A stretch of 64,000 nt of DNA. It comes from Pyrenochaeta sp. MPI-SDFR-AT-0127 (Eukaryota > Ascomycota > Dothideomycetes > Pleosporales > Cucurbitariaceae). The stretch's first letter is position 1; each line of letters starts with the position of its first letter. Where the stretch lies: the NCBI GenBank assembly GCA_020747015.1, contig JAGTJM010000041.1, positions 62,001 to 126,000 on the forward strand, in the 5' to 3' direction. Below, one piece after another: positions 12,001 to 22,791 of this stretch. A program made the position numbers and the translations under genes. Below the pieces are notes generated by a model. The model was not told where the DNA came from and ran no database searches. It worked only from the letters and a program-made list of their open reading frames with translations.

Positions 12001-13317
12001 GCTATGCGACACTGATTGGACGCCAATCGCCCTAGATCATCAGCCCAGTGCGCCAGCTTTCATACAGTGTGTATCATATGACTTATGCAGCTCAAAACAG
12101 ACTTCTGTGTCATTGAATACCATGGCGCATTATTCATCATTCACAGCCTTGCCCGACATCTCACTGCGTCTTCGGCGTCCCGTCGCCTCCCGTCTCACCT
12201 CATTCGCTTCATGAACGTTGCCATTAAGACCACAAGCTTCAGCCTTGGCCAGCTTTCTACCCAACTACAGCCTCTGAGCGGAGCAACAAGCTTCTCTCTG
12301 GGGTACAATGCAAGCTGAACGTGCTTGGGTACTGTACAACATGTCCATCGCGGGAAGACCGGCTGCAGCCTGGAGCCAAGAATTTAGCCAGCCTGTGGAG
12401 AACTGACTTGCGACAGAGTTTCAGAGGCAGTGTTGGACTTTCGCACCCATGACTGTGGAAGCAAACGGAGACGAAGCCAGAAGTGAGGGCTCCGCCGAAG
12501 ACATCCTACCCTCGCCGCACACTCGGCTTGTCGACATGTACCTAAAACGGAGAGGCCATAGGCCATCATGGACCCATGTGTCTTACCTCACAAGGTTGCT
12601 AATTACAGATGCATCGGTACCTCCGATACCTCCATGTTTGTCACCAAAATAGTGTTAGGATGACCAATGGCTGCCTTGTGTTTGACCCACGAAAATATCT
12701 TCCCTCAAGCTCATTGTTTGAATATACCAGACTGACACCTTTTGTGAGCATGAGACATTCATTGGGCAGTGCATGCACACCATGAACGTTGTGGAAATTT
12801 GCTCCGTTTCATTTTGCTTTTTCACTCCACGTCAGCTCCTTAGCACATCCACCTTTGGGCACCGAGGTTGCTAGCAGGCGATCGTAAGAGTGTCTTGGGC
12901 TTCCGTACTTCATTACGTTGATTGTCTCGGCCTGGACAAGGGGTCATGTGAACTTATATTTACACTTGACGCGCCAATGCGGCGGAGAAACATTGAAAGA
13001 TACTCCACAATGCTTTAGAATCTATGAATACTTTGGTTGTTACAAAAACAGGAAGACTAAAGCTATGTCATGTTGTCGTCTACTTTCACTTGGCCCAGTC
13101 CGTATGACACATTGAGGCGATTCCTTCGTTGCTCCATCAAAAAAAAAGTAAGTTCTTGTAAAATGGAGAAGATGACTTCATTACACAAAAACAATAAGAG
13201 GTGAATGTTGAATTGGATTGGATTGGATTTAATACAAAGTCTAGTCCCATGACGACCCGTACCATGATACATTGCAATATTCTACATATTCTACACCAGT
13301 CATATGCTCTAATCACG
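9022..13317. other. long gene-free interval (4.3 kb), GC-rich in its first half
   Basis: This lies upstream of the coiled-coil gene and downstream of Mrp51, both on the minus strand. Several ORFs of 90-240 codons overlap on both strands between 9,150 and 11,000. They are compositionally driven (few stops in GC-rich sequence) and show no domain, signal peptide or repeated pattern. A TG-rich tract lies near 9289-9312. From about 11,000 to 13,300 the sequence is ordinary, with no long ORF. A short GGATT pentanucleotide run lies near 13,209-13,230. It may hold a long promoter/5' UTR or a non-coding transcript. Confidence 0.5.
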
Positions 13318-15135
13318 CTAGACTGCCTTGTCTTGCAGGTTCATGCCATCTAGGAAGCTGTTGAGTTGTTTTGCGCGTGCACTCTGTTCATCGAGCTCTT
13401 TGATGCCACTCTTGGCCGTGCCGCCAAGATTTCGCAGCGGATCACTGTCAAAGCCTTCTCTCATGGGTGGTTTGTCGTCTAGCTCGCCTCTTGCGACTTG
13501 TACCTCTGGGCCTGACGAGCGCTTGAGCTTGATGTGGATGCGTCCGTCGTTGGTGACGGAGCCGAACATGGGTTGTACGAGCACCTTCTTACCACCTACA
13601 GTGTCAAGGTCGATTGTTTCCACATCGCGCGCATTGCTGATATTCGCTCTGCTGCCGCTCGACGTGTCTGTGCTGCGGAACTGGTCGTTTGCAACAAAGC
13701 CACCCACACCAAGGCGTGCATAGACCTCCTTGGTAGTCGACGTTGTTCTTGGCTGGATCACTCGTGCAGGTATCGGCGAGGGACTTGACTGCGGTCCAAG
13801 AATGGGATGATTGGCAATGTATGATTTTGAACGGAGATAGCCGAGACCTGCTGAGGGATGTGTGGAAAGCGGTGCGGTTTCTTGGTCAAATTGGTATTGG
13901 TCAATGTCGCGGCTCGACGCATCTGCGGCATATGCCTTGTACTTGAATTTGATTGCTGGGAGCTTCAGGAATGGCATTATCAGCTTGGTGACGAGCTTTG
14001 ATCCAAGGGGGTTATTCGCCGTTTCCTTTCGGAGCGCCTTGATGCCCTCCTTGACCTCGTCATTGGTGATGAGCGCCCATTGCCTCTCTTGCTCCTGATG
14101 CCATACTTCGGCTTCTTGTATGTCCATAGGTGCTGTCTTGCCAGATTTGGACGCAGCAAGTCGGCGTGTAGTGTAGATTTCGTTCTTCACAAATTCAACG
14201 AGGTATGTGTTGAACTCGCCTCGGCGCTTGGAGATCTCCTTGGCGAGGTATTCTGTGAAGCGTTCGGCGCCCAGGCCGGGTAGCCAAGGCCCTTCATGCT
14301 TCCATCGCTTGGTGTTGTGCACGATGGGGTCTACAGGCGGCGGGCTGAAAGGACTGAATGGCGCTGGCGGAGGTGAATTTTGCTCAGCCGACGCTTTTTT
14401 AAAGGCCTTTCTTTCCTCACGTGCCTTGACGCGGAAAGCCTTCAATTCTTCTGGTCTGTCTTTTCCGGTGATCCCGAGTGCGTCCCATTCGGCCTTCTTT
14501 GCTTCCCACTTCTCTTTCTGGGCTGCCTGGAATGCCTTCTGCTCGGCGGCAATAGCTTTTCGTCGGTCTGTTTCGAGGGCTTTCGGAGTCTTTCGTTCAG
14601 CTGCCTGATTCTTCTCTCTGTTTAACTTCAGTGCCCGCAGATATAGTCCAGCCTCGTCCAGTCCCATCTCCGTGTCATAGCTAGTTGTATCATCCCTGGC
14701 CTCAAAAGCGCCGGAAGGCGGAGTGCCTGACAGATCATAGTCCCTCATCTGCGTCATGCCCTTCATCATGGGCACACTCATCTCCTCCCATTTCTGCCGT
14801 GTCCTCACATGATCTGCGGCCGAGTCGAAGTCGGTGACATGCTCGATCGTGTCCAATTGATTGATTCTCAGCACTGGGTCGCTGACCTGCACAAGGTGAC
14901 TCCTCGACGGGAGTGGTCGCTTGAGACCCCAATCGCCACGGGCTAGAGACGATTTTGTGGTTGTAATCGCTTGGTGTGTTGGGTAAGGGAGCGTGGCCGA
15001 GTCGGATGCTTTGGATATGCCAGCGCCAAATGTTTCGCTCACGGGCGGTCGGGGCAATGGGTTGGGCAGCGAGAAGAGGCGACTGTTGCGCAGGAGATTG
15101 GCGGTGGGCGAGAGGGACTGGCGGTGTAGCGCCAT
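13318..15135 (-). CDS. MRP51: mitochondrial small-subunit ribosomal protein Mrp51 (bS1m-like)
   Basis: An uninterrupted 605-aa frame. The N-terminus carries the Mrp51 family signature: NLLRNSRLFSLP near residue 13, then SDSATLPYPTHQAI and SSLARGDWGLKRPLP (about residues 44-78), then a DTIEHVTDFDSAADH-type segment near residue 100. These residues are shared by fungal 37S proteins of this family. The middle contains a Lys/Ala/Glu-rich helical stretch (about 180-260) and the C-terminus is basic and Ser-rich. It acts in the mitochondrial small ribosomal subunit; yeast Mrp51 is linked to translation of mitochondrial mRNAs through their 5' leaders. The ATG at 15135 lies directly before a mitochondrial-targeting-like N-terminus. 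It is longer than the yeast protein, as is usual in filamentous fungi. Confidence 0.88.
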   Translation of the reverse strand: MALHRQSLSPTANLLRNSRLFSLPNPLPRPPVSETFGAGISKASDSATLPYPTHQAITTTKSSLARGDWGLKRPLPSRSHLVQVSDPVLRINQLDTIEHVTDFDSAADHVRTRQKWEEMSVPMMKGMTQMRDYDLSGTPPSGAFEARDDTTSYDTEMGLDEAGLYLRALKLNREKNQAAERKTPKALETDRRKAIAAEQKAFQAAQKEKWEAKKAEWDALGITGKDRPEELKAFRVKAREERKAFKKASAEQNSPPPAPFSPFSPPPVDPIVHNTKRWKHEGPWLPGLGAERFTEYLAKEISKRRGEFNTYLVEFVKNEIYTTRRLAASKSGKTAPMDIQEAEVWHQEQERQWALITNDEVKEGIKALRKETANNPLGSKLVTKLIMPFLKLPAIKFKYKAYAADASSRDIDQYQFDQETAPLSTHPSAGLGYLRSKSYIANHPILGPQSSPSPIPARVIQPRTTSTTKEVYARLGVGGFVANDQFRSTDTSSGSRANISNARDVETIDLDTVGGKKVLVQPMFGSVTNDGRIHIKLKRSSGPEVQVARGELDDKPPMREGFDSDPLRNLGGTAKSGIKELDEQSARAKQLNSFLDGMNLQDKAV

Positions 15136-15676
15136 GGCGATGCGACAACCGCGTGTGGGGACGTCAATTGGCGGCTGAAGTGATGGTGTTGATGGCCGTG
15201 AGAAATGTCGAGATGCACTTTGTGGCCATGGGTCGCATGGTGGTCAGTGCACTCCCGCGGTCGTGCTTTGCTGTGATGGGTGAGTTCACACGATGAATGA
15301 TTGGACGTGGCAACCATCAAGATGAATTATCTGAGCCGTCTAAATTGTTTGCTCAAAACTATCTTGCCTGGTCGAGAATGAGTTCAAGACTAGAGCCCTC
15401 CAACTGCTTCATCCTCAGTATCCGCTCTTGACAGCTGTGCTGCTTGCACTTGTCGTGTACATGTCATTCTTGGCCATCTTCTCAGAGAGCAGAGGGCTAA
15501 ATGCTTGCCAATCACTAGTGGAGGGCACGGCTGTGCTTTGTTAGTCTTCTTCCAGCCGCAACTAGGGGCTCTTGTGCGAAGAAGGATTCATGTATGGTTC
15601 ATGGCCCTTAGACTGTGTCGTGCCGGTTCTGGAATGGAATGATAATAGTGCTGCTTTCATTCACCAAAAGAACCTC
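15136..15676. other. intergenic, Mrp51 promoter and Rtr1 3' flank
   Basis: 540 bp between two minus-strand genes. No ORF worth calling and no repeat were seen. The part adjacent to 15136 presumably holds the Mrp51 promoter. Confidence 0.5.
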
Positions 15677-16548
15677 TCATCCGGGCAAGCTTTTGTCCCA
15701 GTCATGTGCATCGTCTTCATCAGCGTCGTCTTTGTCTGCCCTATCACCTCGAGGAACATGTCCCTCGATAGCCATGGTGTGTTCTGAGATTTGAGACGTA
15801 AAAGACGGCGGCTGTGGCGGCGCATTGCTCGAAGCACGCTCTATGATCTGGTCCTGGACGAGCTCGTTGTTCGCCTTGCTCACCTGGCCTGGCTTCTCCC
15901 CACGCTCAAGGGCGAGGTCTGCCATGGCATCTTCACGTGCTGCCCATGCCGCTGCCAGGTCGTCTTCTTCATCTGTATGCGCTGAGACGGCGCCTGGCTG
16001 CTTCAGCCGGAGTGGCAGCGCTTTGTCATGGTCCGCTGCATTCTCTACCAGAAGCTCAATCTTGTCCCCATAGCCGCCTTGCCGCATCCACGCCGGCTCC
16101 TCATGCAGCTGCACCTTGACGTACAGCGCTCGCTTTGCGCAGTCGTCTGAACACCACACCTCCAGCACCTTCCGGTCTACAATCTCCACGCCATGGTCTG
16201 TGTCTACAAACTGCTTCCTGGCAGTCGAGCGCGCCTTCGCCTTTGGCCGTGGGCACAGCGCATAGCCGCACTTGTCGGCGATGTTGCGCTCCTCAATGAG
16301 CGAGTCGTAGTCTGACGGCTGGAAGGCGACCATGGCGTCGCTGAACTGGCGCGCATCGGCCACTGAGGGCCGCTTGGGGTCGGCCTCTGGAGACGAGGGA
16401 AATTCCATCAGCGTCATGACGGCGTCGAGCACCTGGGCCTCGATGCGCTTGCGCTCCTCGAGAACATTGGCGTGGTGGAGGGCAACCTGCAGGTGGCGTG
16501 GATTGACTGGCTTTGCTCCTGGCCCAGATGCAGCACCAGGAGCAGCTG

Positions 16549-16583
<35 letters not shown>

Positions 16584-16612
16584 TTCTTCTTCAGTATCGA
16601 CTTTGGCGGCAT
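15677..16612 (-). CDS. RTR1: RNA polymerase II CTD phosphatase Rtr1/RPAP2 family
   Basis: Single exon; 311 aa from the ATG at 16612 (MPPKSILKKK). An in-frame ATG at 16684 would add 24 residues. I prefer the shorter start because basic, Lys-rich openings of this kind are common in the family. The diagnostic Zn-binding unit is present: C-x4-C (CGYALCP) followed about 40 residues later by C-x3-C in a WCSDDCAKRALYVKVQL context, which is the Rtr1/RPAP2 signature. These proteins remove phosphate from Ser5 (and Tyr1) of the Pol II C-terminal repeat during the initiation-to-elongation change and shuttle between cytoplasm and nucleus. The N-terminus includes a run of 11 Thr encoded by a trinucleotide repeat. 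The C-terminus is acidic. It is divergent to the BBC1-like gene and shares a short intergenic promoter region with it. Confidence 0.9.
16551..16583. repeat. (GTC)11 trinucleotide microsatellite inside the Rtr1 CDS
   Basis: Eleven perfect GTC units on the plus strand encode a Thr run just after the Lys-rich N-terminus of the Rtr1-like protein. The run is followed directly by TTC repeats that encode Lys. It is a coding microsatellite and therefore likely to vary in length between isolates. Confidence 0.9.
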
Positions 16613-17050
16613 GTCGTCCAGCAGAGAGTGTCGCTTGCATAGTCGTGCCCAGTTCGCATAGACCAGCGGAGGCAATTTGGCCATGCCAAGCCGAGGATCG
16701 GCTGCGCGGGGCTGTTTTGAAGAGTGGCTTCGTCACCACCACCGCGAGGCCCCCATAGTAGTCCTTGTCCGCCGCCTCCCCCCTTCCTTTACCACTCACC
16801 CAGAGCTGCGTGGGTGCCAACAGTGAATGGTATGGCCCCGTGATAACCCGTGCTCTCCGCATTGCCCCTCCTGGCTGACAGCTGCGTCATCACAGAAAGC
16901 TCCCGAGGCCCGCCGTCCATCACCCTCCCACCAGAGAACACCCTCCCTCGTGCTGTAGCGCCAGTTTTGGCCGAAACTGCAGCTGTCACACCTTCATCCC
17001 ATATCTTGCAGCCCCGGCCGAAAGCTCGAGTGCTCCAACCGCCATCCACC
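16613..17050. promoter_or_regulatory. divergent promoter region, RTR1-like / BBC1-like
   Basis: About 440 bp separate the start codons of the divergent Rtr1-like and Bbc1-like genes; it is about 370 bp if the longer Rtr1 start is used. The sequence is pyrimidine-rich and has no clear TATA box. Assignment as a shared promoter rests on gene orientation only. Confidence 0.5.
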
Positions 17051-20000
17051 ATGTTCAAGGTCAAGGCCGTGTACGACTACTCGTCGCCCCACGAGGATGA
17101 CCTGAGCTTCAAGAACGGCCAGATAATATCCGTCACCGAAGAGGAGGGCGACGACTGGTATGTCGGCGAGTACATCGACGACACGGGCACCAAGCACGAG
17201 GGCCTCTTCCCCAAGAACTTTGTCGACAAGTACGAGCCGGCCCCGCCGCCGCGGCCCAACCGGGCCTCACGATATAAGCCGGTGGAGCAGCACCCAGTAC
17301 CCCCTCCAGCAGAGGAGCCAGTCCCCGAGCCAGCGCGAGCGCCAGCGCCAGCGTCAGCACCAGCACCTGAGCCTGAGCCTGAGCCAGTGCAACAACAGGA
17401 GGAGCCAGCGCCTCCCCATGCCCAACCTCCCCCGCTTCAAGTCGCGCCTGCTGCCAATCCTGAGCCGTCACCAATCTCGCCCATTTCGCCCCCATCTGCC
17501 TCCAGCGCCCGAGCCCCAGAGATTGCCCAAGCACAGAATGAAGCGGTCAAGCCATCTCCAGCGGCGAAGAAAGCACCGCCGCCCGTCGCTGCCAAATCCA
17601 ATGCCTTCAGAGACCGCATTGCGGCATTCAACGCCCCTGCCGCTGCCCCAATTCAACCATTCAAGCCTGCAGGAGCTGCTACCACCTTCATCAAGAAGCC
17701 CTTTGTTGCCCCTCCCCCAAGCCGCAACGCCTATGTGCCTCCTCCTGTCCGGGAGACACCACAAGCAAAGACGTACCGCCGCGACGAAGACCCAGAGATT
17801 GCGGAGCGCCAGGCGCAGGACCACGAGGCTGCAGAACGAGCCGGTCTCGTTGCCCACGATGCATCAGCCACCAACGACGGCGACGAGGAAGACCAGCCAA
17901 AGCCTACCAGTCTCAAGGAAAGAATTGCTCTCTTGCAGAAGCAGCAACAGGAGCAGGCCGAGCGGGCGGCTGCTGCCATACACAAGGAGAAGCCAAAGAG
18001 GCCGCCGGTGAAGAAGAGGACCGAGTCCCACGACAACCATGCAGAAGACAGCGAAGATACTGGCCTCGAGAGAGTGGCAAGTGGCGCGTCGAGAGATCGC
18101 ATCTCCATGGACCATGCCCGGCCTCCACGAACGTCACATGACATTAAATCGCCTGACTCGCATCATCGCAATCGGGAACTCCTGAGCGACGCAAACGATG
18201 CTGACCAGTCCGGCGCCGGCGAGACGGAAGATGCCGAGGGCGAGTCAACGAGCGTCGAAGATGACGAGGACCGAACAAGGAACAGGCAACCGCCCCCACC
18301 TCCGCGGGCGGCTGCTGCGCCATCAAAGGAGCCCGATGTTGGCGACGAGCAAGATATCGAGGAAGAAGAGGAAGAGGAAGAGGACGAAATGGACGCTGAA
18401 ACGAGACGGAAGCTGGAACTGCGCGAGCGCATGGCTAAAATGAGTGGTGGTATGGGCATGCCAGGCATGTTCGGTGGCATTCCACTTGGTGGACTCCCGC
18501 CCAAGAAGAAGAAATCCACCACCGAGAAAAAGGTGGAGGAGGATGACGAGTACGCTTCACCTCAACAACGGATGCCCATGTTTGCCATACCTGGAATGCC
18601 ACCCGTAAAGAGCCCAGAACAGGAGAATAGGCAATTGGCTGTTGAGAAGGAGGACGAGGTACACCACCCTATTACCGGAAACCACGCAGCACATGAAGTA
18701 CCGGATGTAGAAGATGTCGCGCCGCAGCATATTCAGCGAACACCTACTGGCGAGCGTCCACCTCCTGTCCCATCAGAACGTAAGTTTCTCATCCCCGCAA
18801 GCCCATCGAAACATTCAATTGCCAAGCTCTGGGCTGCTCTCAGTCACCGTCTTCCGAAACCGTATCAAAGATTTATGTCGCTTGCGACGGTCTTTCGGAA
18901 TATGTCATGACTGTAAGCGTGTCTAGTACGTTTAGGTGGTGTCTCGGTTGATTTGCTTTCAAACACAGTATCTGGTGTTGACAATCTCTAGGACGCCCCG
19001 TCCCTCCCCAGTACCATCAGCTTGTAAGTTGTGTAAGCTTCCTCCGATAATCCCGTGCTTACTAGTCATGTAGCTCGACCTGGCCCTCCACCTCTTCCAA
19101 GCGTGGTTTCTCCTGGACCTGGATCCGAGTCTGGTGACGAGATGACAGATAGCGGAGCAAACGCAATGTCGCCCAGAACCCCGTCTGCTCCGTTTCCACC
19201 ACCCACCAAGCGAAGCTCATACTTTGGTTCAGACGATCAATCCCAAGACTCATCTGATAGACGAGTACCACCGATTCCACTAGCAAGTCCGACATCACCT
19301 TCTGGACACCGTCTGCCTCCACCCCCTCCGCCCACACACGCTCCGCCTCGTGACCTACCATCGAGGCCTGTGGATCGAAATGAAGGCGAGACTGACTATG
19401 AAGGTGACTACGATACCGATATTGCACCTGGCGCAACCCACAAAGAAGCTCTAAAATCACATACTAAGGAACCAAGCATGGATGAGAGCACAATAGCCGA
19501 CGAGCCATTATCAGCTCGATCGCCCACTACCCCTCATGGACTGCCTCCTCTACCTCCTTCGGTACCACGCGCGGTACCTCCTCCTCCGCCCCCGCAACAA
19601 GCGCCTGGTCGTCCGTCAACAGATGCTCCTCGTGCTGTGCCCGCACCACCACCACCAGTCCCTTCTCGCAATGCCCAACAGGATGAGGATGATGATGACG
19701 ATTACGACCCCTATCGATACACGTCTCCAGGTGCAGCACCTCCCGTGCCAAGTGCTCCACCGCCAGCCCCGAGAGCAGTGCCACCACCTCCTTCTAGTCA
19801 GCCACCTCTGCCACAAAGTAGACCACCGCCGCCACTACCACCAACAGCTCCTCCCGTTCCAAAGGCTCAGGTTATTGACTATTCAGATGACGATGACCTG
19901 TATTCTGAACCACCCCCGCGAAAGTCCCATGACCGACCCCCGCCTCCACCGCCTCAAGCGCCACCCCATCAGTACGCGCCTCCGCCTCTTCCTCAAGAAA

Positions 20001-20941
20001 GAGCTCCTCCCCCACTTCCTCCTCAGGAACGAGCAGCACCGCCACCTCCACCACAAGATCGCGCTCCTCCCCCTCCACCACCACCAGCAGAACCACAATC
20101 TCGGCCGTCTATGGGGCGGAAATCACTTGATGCAGGTCGTGCTATGGGAGGTCGAATTTCCACGGATCAACCCCGCCCAACGGTAAATCAGGACTTCATA
20201 GCCAGCGACATCGACCTTGGCGCTGCTTCACATTGGTGGACTCAACCAAAATTACTGCCACCATCGCTGCAGAATCGTAAAGATGTACTCATCGATATCA
20301 ACGAATCCCAATCTGGCAACACGGTCGAGAAACACATCTCCATATTGTACTTTGATTATTCGCAAACTGTCATATCCGCGCGCTTCGAGGCCAAGAATGT
20401 CTCCGATGTACATTTAGAGCAACGCCATGACCCACCGCCACCTCGTCTACGACCGGACCAGCTTGAAGTCGCGTACGAGCAATTTGGTCGCCGAATCGCA
20501 AAAGACGTCGAGTCAAAGCAAAACACCGTGGTCGGAAACGGTACGCCTTATGGCCTTATTGATGAACTTCTCAAGCCATATAAAGACGCTTTACCACCTG
20601 TCTCGACTCGCGCCTACGGTGCTCTCGTTTACGCTAATCTTGCCAACGCAGCAACGCAATCGTACGACGAAATTCGCCCTGGCGATATCATTACCCTTCG
20701 CAATGCGAAATTTCAAGGCAAAACTGGTCCCATGCACGCCAAGTACTCTGTCGATGTTGGCAAGCCAGACCACGTTGGCGTCGTAGTGGAGTGGGATGGA
20801 AGTAAGAAAAAGGTTCGTGTATGGGAGCAAGGAAGAGAGCACAAGAAAGTCAAGCCTGAGAGTTTCAAGATGGGTGATTTGAGGTCAGGTGAAGTAAGGG
20901 TTTGGCGGGTCATGAGTAAAAGCTGGGTAGGCTGGAATTGA
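17051..20941 (+). CDS. BBC1: SH3-domain actin-patch protein Bbc1/Mti1-like, with apparent 1-nt frameshift
   Basis: Exons 17051-18779, 18992-19023 and 19074-20941, about 1209 aa. Residues 1-68 are an SH3 domain (AVYDYSSPHEDDLSF ... DDWYVGEY ... GLFPKNFVDKYE). A very long Pro-rich, acidic low-complexity middle with many PPxP motifs follows. The last ~240 residues form the conserved AIM3/BBC1 C-terminal domain, which has a cysteine-proteinase-like fold (begins at about DFIASDIDLGAASHWW). Yeast Bbc1 binds type I myosins and Las17/WASP at cortical actin patches and restrains actin assembly. The middle exon has consensus splice sites on both sides, but the reading frames of exons 1 and 3 cannot be joined through it. 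One extra C in the C4 run at 19006-19009 restores a typical RRPVPPPVPSAS junction. I treat the gene as functional with a probable sequence error. Confidence 0.85.
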
Positions 20942-22398
20942 TGTCGGAGGTATTTTGTGGATAGAGCGTACGTGTACTAAGCATCAGAGGGAGGATATTT
21001 GGTAGTTTAGTGTATGAAGTATATTGCGTCTCTCTAAGAGCTCCTCACGTTCGTTGTCAAATCATGAGCCTACCACACTACGTATTTACCACATTCGTTG
21101 CCCCCACTGCTCGCCGGAAAATCGGGAAGGCGTGCTTCCACACGTGAAACTTGCACAGTAAATTTCGTGAAGGGCAGGAAGAGACACAACTGTACGATTA
21201 GTAATCTAGGCTATGTGGCTCCTCGCTCCAGATGTACAGTTATAGTCCACTAGACGGACGGGAAGTTTGCCAAACGCACATTGGTGAGCTAGTCATGGGG
21301 AGTTCAACCTGATAAAGATGGCTGAGTGTGATGTTATTATGAAGGTGATATCTCATATAGCTAGATATATCACCTTGATTTCTATGTATATCTGACGCAA
21401 CGTTGCTCAAACATCATTCTAAGATGGTTCTTTATTTTGGGTTAGCATGGGTACGAAAACTGAGGTGATTTCTGCTTAATGACTGATGTTGATTGAATTA
21501 CATGCCAAGATTCTGAAGATCCAAAGTGTGATCCTGCTGAAACTAGACTGTGCGATTTTGGTTTCTGTCTGTTTTGATCAAGCTGCGTCATGCGTTATGC
21601 TTTTTCATCACTCCTACCTCCCTTTATTCCTCCTGTGTGGAACGTTTCTCCTGATATGTCGTTTTTAGATCCTTCGCCAATTGATTTGCGTAGGGAATCG
21701 TCTTCGGTATGGAGACAGTCGATAGAGCAGGTGATTTGGCATTGCAGAAGTATTGCTATCAAACTTTGTTAGAAATGGCTGATCTAGACTCCTCCATTTG
21801 AACAGTAACTCTGTATGTTTGATCGTGCTCGATGGTAGGACACAAATTTCTTATCGGTTTATTGTCTATAATAGGTATGGGCAGCGACATCACTCTGAAT
21901 TCTCACATACGTAACGCTGCGTCGACCATGATTGCTAGCTCTTCGGTAGGATCACTCAACAAGTATTCATCCTTCTAAATTTCGGTTCTGAGTTCAATAT
22001 CGATGACGTGTGTATCCACGAAGCAGTATATGCGCTGGTGTTTGGCAAATATGGAAAGAATTGTAAGATTAAAGATTTGGCTGGGGGCTTGTGGAGTGGT
22101 GGGTGCCTCACTGTTGTGAACAAAGAAAAGGTAGCGGTGTCTTTCACGTCCTTCCATGACAAAGTTTACAGGTGGTGATCAACTACGTTGAGTAATGTTA
22201 ATTCGTCTTGGTGAAGACATTTGCTGGAGCTTGTTCAAGCACCATAAACTTGCAGTCCAGTTGTCGCCTATCCAAGTGCAGAATGACGTGTGGCCCCAGG
22301 TGACTTGTTGAAAGCAAACAATTCCCGTAGCTGTAAGCATATATGAAGCACAGGTCTTCCCAAACGAATCAGTTCCATTGATAAGTTGAATCCTTACC
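20942..22398. other. intergenic, moderately AT-rich
   Basis: About 1.45 kb with no supportable gene. It holds an inverted repeat with 10-bp arms at 21342-21376 (listed separately). Short ORFs near 21,486-21,772 show no motif. Confidence 0.5.
21342..21376. repeat. inverted repeat, 10-bp perfect arms
   Basis: AAGGTGATAT at 21342-21351 and its exact reverse complement ATATCACCTT at 21367-21376 flank a 15-nt AT-rich centre. It could be a hairpin or a remnant of a small inverted-repeat element. It lies about 400 bp past the BBC1-like stop codon, too far for a simple 3'-end signal. Confidence 0.55.
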
Positions 22399-22791
22399 AT
22401 GTCTAGATCCACGGATAGCAAAAATACCTCTCCAACACGAGCCTTGCCTCGAAGCGAACCCGATGTAGACGAGTGGGAGATAGTTCAACGCACACGTGCT
22501 CTTTCTGGCACCTATCCAGACTCTGACAACCGCAAGATTAAGCTTCGATACCTCTTGGAACGTCTCCAAACAGTTAGCCTCAACGAGGCCCTTGAGTACG
22601 ACCATCATGTGGCAGACTTGGGAGTCCTCATTTATCTCACTTCTGAGATGAAACTGGCAATGGCGGAGATACACGGCGTCGGCGAGAAAGAGGTTTGGGA
22701 AGCAGGGGTCGAGCATATGTGGAAGTTGTGGGAAGAGCTGAAAGACCCTGGCTTTCTAACGGTATTGAAAAAGAGATTTGGTGAATCATGA
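22399..22791 (+). CDS. hypothetical protein (130 aa), helical
   Basis: Not recognised. A single ATG-initiated frame of 130 aa. It begins with about 25 Ser/Thr/Pro-rich residues. A predominantly helical, Leu/Glu-rich body follows (WEIVQRTRALSGTYPDSDN, LRYLLERLQ, EHMWKLWEELKDPG). It has no signal peptide, membrane segment or cysteine motif. It stands alone in a gene-poor interval. The amphipathic helices and balanced composition look protein-like, unlike the surrounding random ORFs, so I call it with moderate confidence. It could be an additional exon of an unseen gene. Confidence 0.45.
   Translation: MSRSTDSKNTSPTRALPRSEPDVDEWEIVQRTRALSGTYPDSDNRKIKLRYLLERLQTVSLNEALEYDHHVADLGVLIYLTSEMKLAMAEIHGVGEKEVWEAGVEHMWKLWEELKDPGFLTVLKKRFGES

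Noticed and set aside
17160..18011. 283-codon ORF in another frame of the BBC1-like gene
   Set aside because: It is a shadow of the low-complexity Pro-rich coding region; the SH3-containing frame is the conserved one.
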